Shown here piece by piece: positions 1-8,174 of a DNA stretch of 48,555 bases. The stretch comes from Lachnospiraceae bacterium (GTDB lineage: Bacteria > Bacillota > Clostridia > Lachnospirales > Lachnospiraceae). The DNA is taken from contig JAFZMO010000030.1 in the NCBI GenBank assembly GCA_017551165.1, positions 1 through 48,555 on the forward strand, read 5' to 3'. Positions within the stretch are counted from its first letter, which is position 1; every line of letters starts with the position of its first letter. A program made the position numbers and the translations under genes. The notes under the pieces were generated by a model. The model had not been told where the DNA came from and ran no database searches. It was given only the letters and a program-made list of their open reading frames with translations.

Positions 1-47
1 ACGTAGATGATGCCGGTTGACCGCTGCGTGGGTGCCGCGGGCCGACA

Positions 48-65
48 GCTGCCTAATTAGGCAGC
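48..65. repeat. Perfect 18-bp palindrome
   Basis: GCTGCCTAATTAGGCAGC equals its own reverse complement over all 18 positions. It lies in a gene-free stretch at the window edge. Neither side has a T-run, so it does not look like an intrinsic terminator. An operator for a gene outside the window is possible. Nothing else is visible between 1 and 185. Confidence 0.5.
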
Positions 66-185
66 AAGTGCAAATTTGTTATCTGCGTTTATATTTAGGT
101 TTTCCGGTTATTTACATGGTCCGGTACATGAATGGCTTCCATAATCTCAAAACACCCGTCGAAACCGGTACAAGCCCGGATAAAT

Positions 186-209
186 GCGGGCAATCTCTCG
201 ATTGCCCGC
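186..209 (-). terminator. Hairpin downstream of the kinase remnant, weak terminator candidate
   Basis: Two perfect 10-base arms (GCGGGCAATC and GATTGCCCGC) flank a TCTC loop. On the minus strand the hairpin comes about 50 bases after the stop of the histidine-kinase remnant and is followed by ATTTAT rather than a solid U-tract. It may end transcription of the kinase fragment and of the fatty-acid operon reading through it. Confidence 0.4.
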
Positions 210-256
210 TCATCATATCTCATCCTTCGGCAAATGTCAAGTGCTTCCGGTCCGCG

Positions 257-457
257 TCACTGTCTCCGCTTCGGGACCTTGATCGTGCACGTGAAGATCT
301 GTCTCATCCTGTCATACGACAGCTTCATTTTCCATCCGTGCTGTTCGACGATCGTGTTGGCGATGGACAGCCCAAGCCCGGTTCCCTTGCCCGTGGTTCT
401 GCTCTCATCTCCCATCTCCAGCGGCTCCAGAAGTTTGTTGATGTTCTTCGCATAGCT
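257..457 (-). pseudogene. Remnant of a sensor histidine kinase (C-terminal ATP-binding part)
   Basis: The frame ending at 257 encodes a recognisable end of a HATPase_c domain: MGDESRTTGKGTGLGLSIAN, a typical G-box, then TIVEQHG and the last beta-strands. Nothing upstream in the frame matches a kinase; no H-box, N-box or membrane segment is seen. The frame continues upstream into the 3' end of the acyl-CoA ligase gene, where it is only a shadow. The best reading is a decayed kinase cut off by a deletion next to the ligase gene. No start codon or ribosome site is convincing. Confidence 0.7.
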
Positions 458-476
458 GAGGCTCGCAGAGTTTCCA

Positions 477-2162
477 TTATGTTCTGTTGTCTGACTGCCG
501 AAGCTTCTCTTCGTCCGCCCTCCGGATCGCCGCGCGGTTGATCTTGCCGCTCGAGCTCCGCGGGAGGTCATCGACATACACGATCATGCGCGGGTACTTA
601 TACACCGCGCCGTTCTTCTTCACGTAGTCCTGCAGCTCGGTCGTCAGCCGCTGGTCGCCGGCGAAGCCGTCCTTGAGGACGATGCTCGCTTTCACTACGG
701 TTCCGCGCGTTTTGCTGGGATACCCCGTCACGGCGCAGAATTTCACCGCCTCGTGCTGCATCAGCAGATTCTCCACCTCCGAGGGTCCGATGCGGTAACC
801 GCTCGACTTGATGACGTCGTCGTTTCGCCCGAAGAAGTAGAAGTTACCGTCCGCATCCCGCTTCGCGCGGTCGCCCGTGTGGTACGCGCCGCCGCGCCAC
901 ACCTCGCGGTATCGCTCCTCCTCGCCGAGGTACCCGCAGAAGATACCGATCGGGCGCTCACTGCCCTGCGGCACGATCACAAGCTCACCCTCCTCGCCGT
1001 CCGGCAGGAAATTCCCCTGCTCATCCGCGATCTCGATGCGGTACAACGGCGAGGCCTTGCCGATCGAGCCGGGCACCGGGTTGCTGCCGACCGGCGTGCA
1101 GATCTGCAGCGCCGTCTCCGTCTGCCCGAAGCCGTCCCGCACGGTCACTCCGGTCGCCTCCGCAAAGCTCTTTGCAACCGCAGTCGGCATCGGTTCTCCT
1201 GCCGTCGCGGCGCACCGAAGCGCCGACCAGTCATATTGCAACAGATCCTCCATGACCAAGTATTTGTAGATCGTCGGAGGTGCGCAAAATGTGTTCACCT
1301 TAAGCTCCGTGAGCAGCGACAAAAACTCGCCCGCGTAGAAGCGGTCATAGTCGTACACGAGGATCCTCGCCCCGAGGAACCACTGCCCGTACAGCTTGCC
1401 CCACGCAGTCTTCGCCCAGCCCGAGTCCGCCACGGTCAGGTGCAGGTCGCCGTCCTTGATCCCGTGCCAATGTTTCGCGGTGTAGATGTGCGCGACCGGA
1501 TACGACCAGTCGTGGATGACCGCCTTCGGTTCCCCGTTCGTCCCCGACGTAAAGTAATATAACATCGGGTCGCTCACGTCGGTCTCAACGCGCTCCCATA
1601 TCTTGCCGGATCTCTTCGCCCCGCTCATCAGATCGTCCCAGAACCGGAACTCCCCGTAGCGCTCGCCGACTGCGATCGGGATCACGCAGGTGCCGCGCAC
1701 GGCAGTCTCCACCTTCTCGCAGATGTGCTCCGAGTTCACGCACAGGATTGCCTTTGTATGGGCCTTCTCCGCGCGGCGCGCGATGTCCTCCGCGGAGACC
1801 ATATGCGAGGTCGGCACCGCGATCGCCCCGAGCTTGTGGAGCGCCAGCATCGCGATCCAGAACTCGTACCGCCGCTTCAGAAGAAGCATCACCGCATCCC
1901 CCCTGCAGACTCCGACCTCCGACAGCGCGATCGCCGCCTCGTCGGAAAGCCGTTTCATGTCGCCGAACGTGAACTCTGTCAACGCGCCGTTGATGCTCTT
2001 GTGAAGCAGTGCCGGCTTGTCCGGAGTTCTCTCTGCGAACCAATCCACGACATCATATGCAAAATTGAAATGTGCCGGTACGCTCGTCTCGATGCGCTCT
2101 ATGGCCCCGTCCTTTGCCCGGATCTCGCGATAGTATTTTTCGAAGACATAATCTTCACTCAT
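477..2162 (-). CDS. AMP-forming acyl-CoA synthetase, medium-chain/acetyl type
   Basis: ANL-superfamily ligase of 561 aa. It should activate a carboxylic acid with ATP to an acyl-adenylate and pass it to CoA. The P-loop-like A3 motif YYFTSGTNGEPK is at residues 202-213. GYRIGPSEVE is the hinge to the C-terminal domain, and the SSSGKINR block near residue 540 carries the catalytic lysine. The sequence looks closest to the MACS/ACSM and acetyl-CoA synthetase branch, but the acid is not predictable. It is the last gene of the fatty-acid operon; its ATG lies inside accA with an 8-base overlap, so the two are translationally coupled. It might recycle fatty acids or make a primer acyl-CoA, which is inference. 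Confidence 0.88.
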   Translation of the reverse strand: MSEDYVFEKYYREIRAKDGAIERIETSVPAHFNFAYDVVDWFAERTPDKPALLHKSINGALTEFTFGDMKRLSDEAAIALSEVGVCRGDAVMLLLKRRYEFWIAMLALHKLGAIAVPTSHMVSAEDIARRAEKAHTKAILCVNSEHICEKVETAVRGTCVIPIAVGERYGEFRFWDDLMSGAKRSGKIWERVETDVSDPMLYYFTSGTNGEPKAVIHDWSYPVAHIYTAKHWHGIKDGDLHLTVADSGWAKTAWGKLYGQWFLGARILVYDYDRFYAGEFLSLLTELKVNTFCAPPTIYKYLVMEDLLQYDWSALRCAATAGEPMPTAVAKSFAEATGVTVRDGFGQTETALQICTPVGSNPVPGSIGKASPLYRIEIADEQGNFLPDGEEGELVIVPQGSERPIGIFCGYLGEEERYREVWRGGAYHTGDRAKRDADGNFYFFGRNDDVIKSSGYRIGPSEVENLLMQHEAVKFCAVTGYPSKTRGTVVKASIVLKDGFAGDQRLTTELQDYVKKNGAVYKYPRMIVYVDDLPRSSSGKINRAAIRRADEEKLRQSDNRT

Positions 2163-2919
2163 TCTGATATCCCGCCCTCCGGAATCTCTGATACCGCTCT
2201 TCCAGCAGATCGGCGTCGCTCATTGCCACGAGGATCGTGATCTCCTCCTCGATCTCCGCGGCAAGCTTTCCCGGATTGTCCTTTTTACAGATTCGGTCGA
2301 TCAATCCCATCCGAAGCAGCTTCGGCGCCGTCAGAGCGAGTGCTTCCGCAGCCTCCGCCGCGCGGCCCGTGTCCTTCCACAGGATGTTCGCACAGCTCTC
2401 CGGCGAGACGACGCTGAAGTACGCGTCCTCGACCATCCAGATGCGGTCCGCGTGACACAGAGCGAGCGCTCCGCCGCTGCCGCCCTCGCCGATGATCACC
2501 GAGAGGATCGGCGTCCGCAGCTCGGACATCTGCGCGAGGCTGTCCGCGATCGCGCGTCCCTGCCCGTGCTCCTCCGCGTCCACTCCGCAAAATGCTCCCG
2601 CCGTGTCGACGAGGCACACGATCGGCCGGTGAAACTTCTCCGCCTGGCGCATCAGCCGAAGCGCCTTTCGGTACCCCTCCGGGTGTGCGCTTCCGAAGTT
2701 GTGCCGGATCCGTTCCTCCGTCGTGTGGCCCTTCTCCAGGGCGATCACCGTGACCGGGTATCGCCCTAGCGTCCCGATCCCGCCGACCACCGCGGGGTCG
2801 TCCCCGTACAGCCGGTCGCCGTGCAACTCCGTAAAATCGGGCACGAGTTTGCGCAGGTAATCCCGCGCTGTGAGCCTTCGCTCGCTCCGTGCCCCGAGTA
2901 CAATATCGTAATCCTTCAT
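2155..2919 (-). CDS. accA: Acetyl-CoA carboxylase carboxyltransferase, alpha subunit
   Basis: 254 aa, with AccD forming the carboxyltransferase that moves the carboxyl group from carboxybiotin to acetyl-CoA to give malonyl-CoA. The crotonase-fold core is complete: the early stretch LTARDYLRKLVPDFTELHGD, then HPEGYRKALRLMRQAEKF, DTAGAFCG and the oxyanion region GEGGSGGALAL. It is shorter than the E. coli protein (about 319 aa) because the N-terminal helical extension is reduced. The ATG has GGAGAA four bases upstream. It follows accD by 19 bases and overlaps the ligase gene. Confidence 0.95.
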   Translation of the reverse strand: MKDYDIVLGARSERRLTARDYLRKLVPDFTELHGDRLYGDDPAVVGGIGTLGRYPVTVIALEKGHTTEERIRHNFGSAHPEGYRKALRLMRQAEKFHRPIVCLVDTAGAFCGVDAEEHGQGRAIADSLAQMSELRTPILSVIIGEGGSGGALALCHADRIWMVEDAYFSVVSPESCANILWKDTGRAAEAAEALALTAPKLLRMGLIDRICKKDNPGKLAAEIEEEITILVAMSDADLLEERYQRFRRAGYQNE

Positions 2920-2938
2920 TCGTTTCTCCGATCCCTCG

Positions 2939-3775
2939 TCACACCGTCACGCGGTGCAGCGACAGGATTTTCCCGATAAACTCTTTCTGCTCGCGCCGCG
3001 GCACGATCGCGTCGATGAAGCCGCACCGAAGCACCTGCTCCGCCCTCTGAAAATCCTTCGGGAGCGCCTGGTTTAGGCTCTTCTCGATGACACGCGGCCC
3101 CGCAAACCCGACACGCGCGCCGGGCTCCGCCAGCGTGATGTCCCCGAGCATCGCAAAGCTCGCATCCACGCCTCCGGTCGTCGGGTCCGTCAACAGCACA
3201 ACGTAGAGATTGCCGGCGTTCGAGTGCCTCTGCACCGCTGCCGACACCTTCGACATCTGCAGTAAGGAGATCATCCCCTCCTGCATCCTAGCGCCGCCCG
3301 AGACCGTCACGCCGACCACCGGCAGATGCCGCGCCGTCGCATACTCGAACAGCCTTGTGATCTTCTCCCCGACTACGGCTCCCATCGAGCCCATCATAAA
3401 ATTCGCATCCATCGCAAAGATGCACGTCGGCTGTCCCTCCACGGTCGCCGTTCCGCACACCACTCCCTCGTTCTCGCGGCTGTTCTCCCGCGCAGCCTCC
3501 AGCTTCTCGTCATACTGCGGAAAATGAAGCACATTTCGCGAGGTCATCTCACGGTCATGCTCGACGAAGCTCCGCCGGTCCGTGAGCATCAGGATGCGAC
3601 GTCTCGCGCGCACCGTCATGTACCGCCCGCAGCCCGGGCAGATAAAGTACTCGCGGCGCACGCGCACCACGGAGATCCTCCGCCCGCAGCCCTTGCAGGT
3701 GATAAATCTTCCGAACAGCATGCCGGTGCTCTCCGGCGCATTGTTCGCCTTGAGGAAAAATGATTTCAGGTTCAT
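2939..3775 (-). CDS. accD: Acetyl-CoA carboxylase carboxyltransferase, beta subunit
   Basis: 278 aa. The N-terminal zinc ribbon of AccD is present with cysteines at 27, 30, 46 and 49, followed by the crotonase-like carboxyltransferase fold (GARMQEGMISLLQMSKVSAA, then the PTTGGVDASFAMLGD stretch and FAGPRVIE). It pairs with AccA. Its ATG overlaps the stop of accC in an ATGA, so accC, accD and accA are probably translated together in matched amounts. Confidence 0.96.
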   Translation of the reverse strand: MNLKSFFLKANNAPESTGMLFGRFITCKGCGRRISVVRVRREYFICPGCGRYMTVRARRRILMLTDRRSFVEHDREMTSRNVLHFPQYDEKLEAARENSRENEGVVCGTATVEGQPTCIFAMDANFMMGSMGAVVGEKITRLFEYATARHLPVVGVTVSGGARMQEGMISLLQMSKVSAAVQRHSNAGNLYVVLLTDPTTGGVDASFAMLGDITLAEPGARVGFAGPRVIEKSLNQALPKDFQRAEQVLRCGFIDAIVPRREQKEFIGKILSLHRVTV

Positions 3776-5106
3776 TCTCTGACAACCCTCCCTGCGATCC
3801 CGGTGTCATACCGTCCGGCAAGGAAGCTCCCGTCCTCCATAAACTTCATATGCATCTCCCGGTTGTTCGGTACTCCTACGAGGACGAACTCCGAGAGTGC
3901 GCATTTCATTTTCCGGATCGCCGCATCGCGCGTGTTCGCACACACGACAAGCTTCCCCAGAAGCGAGTCGTAGTACGGCGTGATCTCGCAGTTTGCGTAG
4001 AGCGCGGAGTCAAACCGCACATCCACGCCGCCCGGCACGTGAAGCATCGCAACGCGCCCCGTTGCCGGAAGGCAGTCCTTCCCCGACTCCGCGCAGATGC
4101 GGCACTCGATGGCGTGGCGACCGCTTGCGATCTGCTCCTGCGTGTACGGGATCGCCGCCCCCGCTGCCGTGCGGATCTGCCACTCGACGATGTCGATGCC
4201 GGTGACCATCTCGGTCACGGAGTGCTCCACCTGCAGTCTTGTATTCATCTCGAGGAACCAGAATTCCCCGCCTCTCACCAGAAATTCCACGGTGCCGACC
4301 GTCACGTAGCTGACGGCCTTCGCCAGCGAGCGCGCCGCCTCGTGCAGCCGTGCCCTCAAGTCATCCGACAACTCCGGCGCCGGGCACTCCTCGATCAGCT
4401 TTTGGTTGCGCCGCTGCACCGAGCAGTCGCGGTCCCCGAGCACGAGCACCGTGCCGTCGCGGTCCGCGAGCAATTGTACCTCCACATGCCGTACGTTCTC
4501 GAGGTATCGCTCCAGGAACACGCCGTCGTCGCCGAACGCTCCCGCTGCCTCCTTCTGTACCTCGTCAAATGCTCCCGCAACCGCCGTTTCCTCCCGCACG
4601 ATGCGGATGCCCTTGCCGCCCCCGCCGGACCGTGCCTTGAGGATCACCGGGTAGCCGACCTTGTTTGCTGCTGCCACAGCCTCCGCTGCGTCGGCAAGGA
4701 TGTCGCTGCCCTCCGCGATCGGAACGCCCGCGCCTCGTGCGATCTCGCGCGCGATCTCCTTCTGGCCCATCGCCTCCGTGACGCGCGCTCCCGGCCCGAT
4801 CAGCGTGATGCCGTTCTCCTCACATCTGGCGGCGAACTCCGCATTTTCCGCAAGCATACCGTAGCCGGGATGGATCGCATCCGCACCCACGCGCAGTGCA
4901 AGCGTCAGGATCGCATCCATGTTGAGGTAGCTGTCCCTCGCGGCCGGCCCGCCGATGCAATAGCTCTCGTCGGCCATGCTCACGTGCAGCGCCTCCGCGT
5001 CCGCCTCCGAGTACACGGCGACGGTCTCGATGCCCATCTCCTTGCACGCGCGGATCACGCGGACGGCAACCTCGCCCCGGTTCGCAATCAGAATTTTCCC
5101 AAACAT
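3772..5106 (-). CDS. accC: Biotin carboxylase subunit of acetyl-CoA carboxylase
   Basis: 444 aa ATP-grasp enzyme that carboxylates the biotin of AccB using bicarbonate and ATP. It opens with MFGKILIANRGEVAVRVIRA. The glycine-rich ATP loop (ARSGGGGKGIRIV) and the EMNTRLQVEHSVTE active-site block are intact. The frame stays open for 44 more codons upstream, but the start is set at 5106: AGGAGG precedes that ATG, homology begins exactly there, and the upstream stretch runs into fabZ. It follows fabZ by 10 bases and overlaps accD. Confidence 0.96.
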   Translation of the reverse strand: MFGKILIANRGEVAVRVIRACKEMGIETVAVYSEADAEALHVSMADESYCIGGPAARDSYLNMDAILTLALRVGADAIHPGYGMLAENAEFAARCEENGITLIGPGARVTEAMGQKEIAREIARGAGVPIAEGSDILADAAEAVAAANKVGYPVILKARSGGGGKGIRIVREETAVAGAFDEVQKEAAGAFGDDGVFLERYLENVRHVEVQLLADRDGTVLVLGDRDCSVQRRNQKLIEECPAPELSDDLRARLHEAARSLAKAVSYVTVGTVEFLVRGGEFWFLEMNTRLQVEHSVTEMVTGIDIVEWQIRTAAGAAIPYTQEQIASGRHAIECRICAESGKDCLPATGRVAMLHVPGGVDVRFDSALYANCEITPYYDSLLGKLVVCANTRDAAIRKMKCALSEFVLVGVPNNREMHMKFMEDGSFLAGRYDTGIAGRVVRE

Positions 5107-5116
5107 CGCTGCCCTC

Positions 5117-5545
5117 CTATGAAGACACCTTCGTGACCGCAAACGACAGATCGCCGCTCGTGCACAGCTGTCCGTCCACGCGCAGCTCCGCATGCACCGT
5201 ATATAACGGCGGGCACGCGCGAAGCGGCTTCGTCTCAATACAGACCGTGTCGCCCGGCTTCACCTGCCTGCGGAACCGAACCTTGTCAATGCCCGTGTAC
5301 ACGGCGAGCGTCCCTTCCTTCGACAGCTCATCCGCAAACAGCATGCACGCGGACTGCGCCATCATTTCGCACTGGATCACCCCCGGCACGATCGGATTGT
5401 TCGGAAAATGTCCCTGCAGAAAGAACTCGTCCCCCCGCACCGTATATTTTGCCCTTGCCGCGCCGTCCTCCGTGCGCTCCGCCTCGTCGAGGAGAAGCAT
5501 CGGATCGCGGTGCGGCAGGATCGTCATGATCTCTTCCCGGTTCAT
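5117..5545 (-). CDS. fabZ: 3-hydroxyacyl-ACP dehydratase FabZ
   Basis: 142 aa hot-dog fold dehydratase of the elongation cycle. The catalytic histidine is in GHFPNNPIVPGV and the acidic residue in QCEMMAQSACML. The N-terminal ILPHRDPMLLLDEAE is typical. No fabA or fabM is seen here, so how unsaturated fatty acids arise cannot be told from this window. It sits between accB and accC, a common clostridial order. Confidence 0.95.
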   Translation of the reverse strand: MNREEIMTILPHRDPMLLLDEAERTEDGAARAKYTVRGDEFFLQGHFPNNPIVPGVIQCEMMAQSACMLFADELSKEGTLAVYTGIDKVRFRRQVKPGDTVCIETKPLRACPPLYTVHAELRVDGQLCTSGDLSFAVTKVSS

Positions 5546-5570
5546 CGTTACCCCCCGTTACAAGCTGCTG

Positions 5571-6065
5571 TCACTCCAGGATGAACAACTCCCGGTGATA
5601 CTCCACAAGCGCCCCTTCGGACGCACAGACCTCGGTGATCACGCCGTCGCGCGGCGCCGTCACTTCATTCATCATCTTCATCGCCTCGATCGTGCAGAGC
5701 GCCTCACCCTTGCGCACGGTGTCCCCGACCGCAAGTGCGGCTCCGCTGCTCCTTGCATGGAAGATCCCGAGAAGCGGCGCAAGCACTGCCTCACCCTTGC
5801 GCTCCGGTTTGGGGGCGTCCTGTGCCTGTGTTGAGGCATCCTCTGTTACCGTTGACTGTTGTGACAACTGCGGCATCTGCTGCATTGCTATCTGCGGCAT
5901 CATCGACATCTGCGGCATAACATGCACGCACGCCTGTGTCATCGGATTCCCTGCGCTCGGTGCTGTGTTCCTGCGAAGCGTCAGCTTCTGATCACCGTCC
6001 TCCACCGACAACTCCGTCAATTGCAACCGCTCAAAGATATCCGCGTATTCCTGCAATGTGTTCAT
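5571..6065 (-). CDS. accB: Biotin carboxyl carrier protein of acetyl-CoA carboxylase
   Basis: About 164 aa. The C-terminal biotinyl domain carries the EAMKMMNE motif whose first lysine is biotinylated. The N-terminal segment NTLQEYADIFERLQLTELSV is typical of BCCP. Between them is a long flexible linker unusually rich in Met and Gln (roughly residues 35-70). The ATG at 6065 is chosen because GGAGGG lies six bases upstream. A second ATG at 6071, overlapping the fabF stop as ATGA, is too close to that site. Confidence 0.93.
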   Translation of the reverse strand: MNTLQEYADIFERLQLTELSVEDGDQKLTLRRNTAPSAGNPMTQACVHVMPQMSMMPQIAMQQMPQLSQQSTVTEDASTQAQDAPKPERKGEAVLAPLLGIFHARSSGAALAVGDTVRKGEALCTIEAMKMMNEVTAPRDGVITEVCASEGALVEYHRELFILE

Positions 6066-6067
6066 GG

Positions 6068-7306
6068 TCATCCCTCCGCCTTGCGAAACGCGATGCACGC
6101 GTTGTGCCCGCCGAACCCGAGCGATGTGCTGATCGCGCAGCTCAGGTCGGCTTGAACCGCCTTGTTCGGCGTGTAATCAAGGTCGCACTCCTCGTCCGGC
6201 TCGACGTAGTTGATCGTCGGCGGAACAACACCCTCCGAGAGAGCAAGAACCGAGGCGATCGCCTCCACGGCGCCGGTCGCACCCATCATGTGGCCGGTCA
6301 TCGACTTGGTAGAGCTCACGTGAAGCTTGTAAGCATTTTCCCCGAACACGGTCTTGAGCGCCTTCGTCTCCATCGCGTCGTTTAAGTGCGTTCCGGTTCC
6401 GTGCGCGTTGACATAGATCGTGTCCTTCGCCGAGATACCGGCCTCCGCAACAGCTGTGCGGATCGCGCGGACGGCACCGTCCCCCTCGGGATCGGGAGCC
6501 GTGATGTGGTACGCATCCGACGAGTTTCCGTAACCGACAACCTCCGCGAGGATCTTTGCGCCGCGCTTCTTCGCATGCTCGTACTCCTCGAGGACAAGAA
6601 TGCCCGCGCCCTCGCCCATGACGAATCCCGCCCTTCTCTTGTCGAAAGGAAGGCTGCCCTCGTTCGGGTCCTCCGCGAGGTTGAGCGCCTGACAGTTGAT
6701 AAATCCTGCCATCGCAAGTTCATTGATGGAAGCCTCGCTGCCGCCTGCGATGATCGCATCCGCGTATCCATGCTTGATGGCGCGAAATGCCTCGCCGATC
6801 GTGTGCGTCGAAGTCGCACATGCGGTGACGACCGGCAGTGTCGGTCCCTTGGCTCCGAACCGGATCGAGATCGCGCCTGCCGCCATGTTGCTGATCATCA
6901 TCGGCACAAAGAACGGGGAGATCAGATCAGGTCCTTTCTCCGCTAACTTCATCGTCTCGCGGATCGTCGAGTTGATGCCCCCGATGCCCGATCCGACATA
7001 CACGCCGAATCTCTCGCGATCGAGGTCACTCTCAAGGATCCCGCTCTGCTCGACCGCCTGCTTCGCCGCGCCCATCGCGTACTGCATATAGAGGTCCGAC
7101 TTGCGGATCTCCTGTACGGTGTCGTACCATGCCTTCGGCTCAAACTCCTTGACCTCCGCGTCGAGCGAAACCTTGAGGCGCGATGCGTCAAACCGCTTGA
7201 TGCGGTCCACGCCGCACACGCCGTTCGTCAGGCTGTCCCAGAACGTCTCGATCGAATTTCCCACGGGCGAGATCACGCCCATTCCCGTCACAACTACTCT
7301 TGCCAT
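6068..7306 (-). CDS. fabF: 3-oxoacyl-ACP synthase II
   Basis: 412 aa condensing enzyme that elongates acyl-ACP with malonyl-ACP. The Cys-His-His triad is complete: Cys in VTACATSTHT, His in VNAHGTGTHLND and His in STKSMTGHMMGATG. The start is placed at the ATG before ARVVVTGMGV because GGAGGG lies about six bases upstream; the frame is open five codons further. It is the only condensing enzyme in the operon; fabH is absent. Confidence 0.95.
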   Translation of the reverse strand: MARVVVTGMGVISPVGNSIETFWDSLTNGVCGVDRIKRFDASRLKVSLDAEVKEFEPKAWYDTVQEIRKSDLYMQYAMGAAKQAVEQSGILESDLDRERFGVYVGSGIGGINSTIRETMKLAEKGPDLISPFFVPMMISNMAAGAISIRFGAKGPTLPVVTACATSTHTIGEAFRAIKHGYADAIIAGGSEASINELAMAGFINCQALNLAEDPNEGSLPFDKRRAGFVMGEGAGILVLEEYEHAKKRGAKILAEVVGYGNSSDAYHITAPDPEGDGAVRAIRTAVAEAGISAKDTIYVNAHGTGTHLNDAMETKALKTVFGENAYKLHVSSTKSMTGHMMGATGAVEAIASVLALSEGVVPPTINYVEPDEECDLDYTPNKAVQADLSCAISTSLGFGGHNACIAFRKAEG

Positions 7307-7324
7307 ATTCCCTCCGTCCACACG

Positions 7325-8065
7325 TTAAATGTACATTCCGCCATCCACGGAGATCACTTCCCCCGTGATGTACGATGCCGCGTCACTCGCCAGAAACAGC
7401 GCCAGTGCTGCGACATCCTCGGGCCTGCCGAGCCGTCCGAGCGGCAGCTGCTTTGCGATCTCCTCGGACTTCTCCGCACCGAGCGCAGCCGTCATCTCCG
7501 TCGCGATATACCCCGGTGCGATCGCGTTGCAGCGGATGTTTCTCCTCCCGTACTCCTTCGCGACCGATTTTGTAAAACCGATGACGCCGGCCTTGGAAGC
7601 CGCATAGTTCGTCTGTCCGCTGTTGCCCATCAACCCGACGACCGAGCTGATGTTGAGGATCACTCCCGAGCGCTGTTTCGCCATCGCACGGATGAACGCC
7701 CGCGTGACCCGGATCGTGCCCTTTAGGTTCACATCGATCACGTCATCGATGTCCGATTCACCAAGTCCCGGGAGCAGATTGTCCCGCGTGATCCCCGCGT
7801 TGTTCACGAGGATGTCGACGTGTCCGTAATCCGTCAGGATCTGCGCCATCACTCTTGTGACCGCCTCAGGATCACTCACATCGCAGGCATACAGCCTTGC
7901 ATTGCTTCCCTTCGCGACCAGCTCCGCGATAACCGCCTCCGCGGCCTCCGAGCATTTTGTCGCGACGATCGCAACCTCGGCTCCCTGTTCCGCGAAAGCC
8001 AAAGCGATCGCCCGTCCGATCCCGCGGGATCCTCCGGTCACCACTGCTGTTTTTCCCTGTAGCAT
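7325..8065 (-). CDS. fabG: 3-oxoacyl-ACP reductase
   Basis: 246 aa, the usual FabG length. NADPH-binding TGGSRGIGRAIA is near the N-terminus, NNAGITRDNLL follows, and the catalytic Ser and YxxxK are in NISSVVGLMGNSGQTNYAAS and the following SKAG. The start at 8065 has GGGGGAGA directly upstream. An in-frame ATG at 8134 would add 23 residues with no family similarity and was not used. There are 109 bases between fabD and this gene, the largest gap in the operon. Confidence 0.95.
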   Translation of the reverse strand: MLQGKTAVVTGGSRGIGRAIALAFAEQGAEVAIVATKCSEAAEAVIAELVAKGSNARLYACDVSDPEAVTRVMAQILTDYGHVDILVNNAGITRDNLLPGLGESDIDDVIDVNLKGTIRVTRAFIRAMAKQRSGVILNISSVVGLMGNSGQTNYAASKAGVIGFTKSVAKEYGRRNIRCNAIAPGYIATEMTAALGAEKSEEIAKQLPLGRLGRPEDVAALALFLASDAASYITGEVISVDGGMYI

Positions 8066-8174
8066 ATCTCCCCCTGTCCGCTGCAAACCGAATGCGTTTG
8101 CCGCCTCATCCTCATACAGTATTTCAACTTTCAAGTTCCCTGACCGCCTTTTTGACTCTTGATCCGAACGGGTC

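Noticed and set aside
48..65. Palindrome as an intrinsic terminator
   Set aside because: No T-run on either side and no loop.
8066..8134. Longer N-terminus for FabG
   Set aside because: No ribosome site, no similarity to FabG, and the standard start has a strong site.
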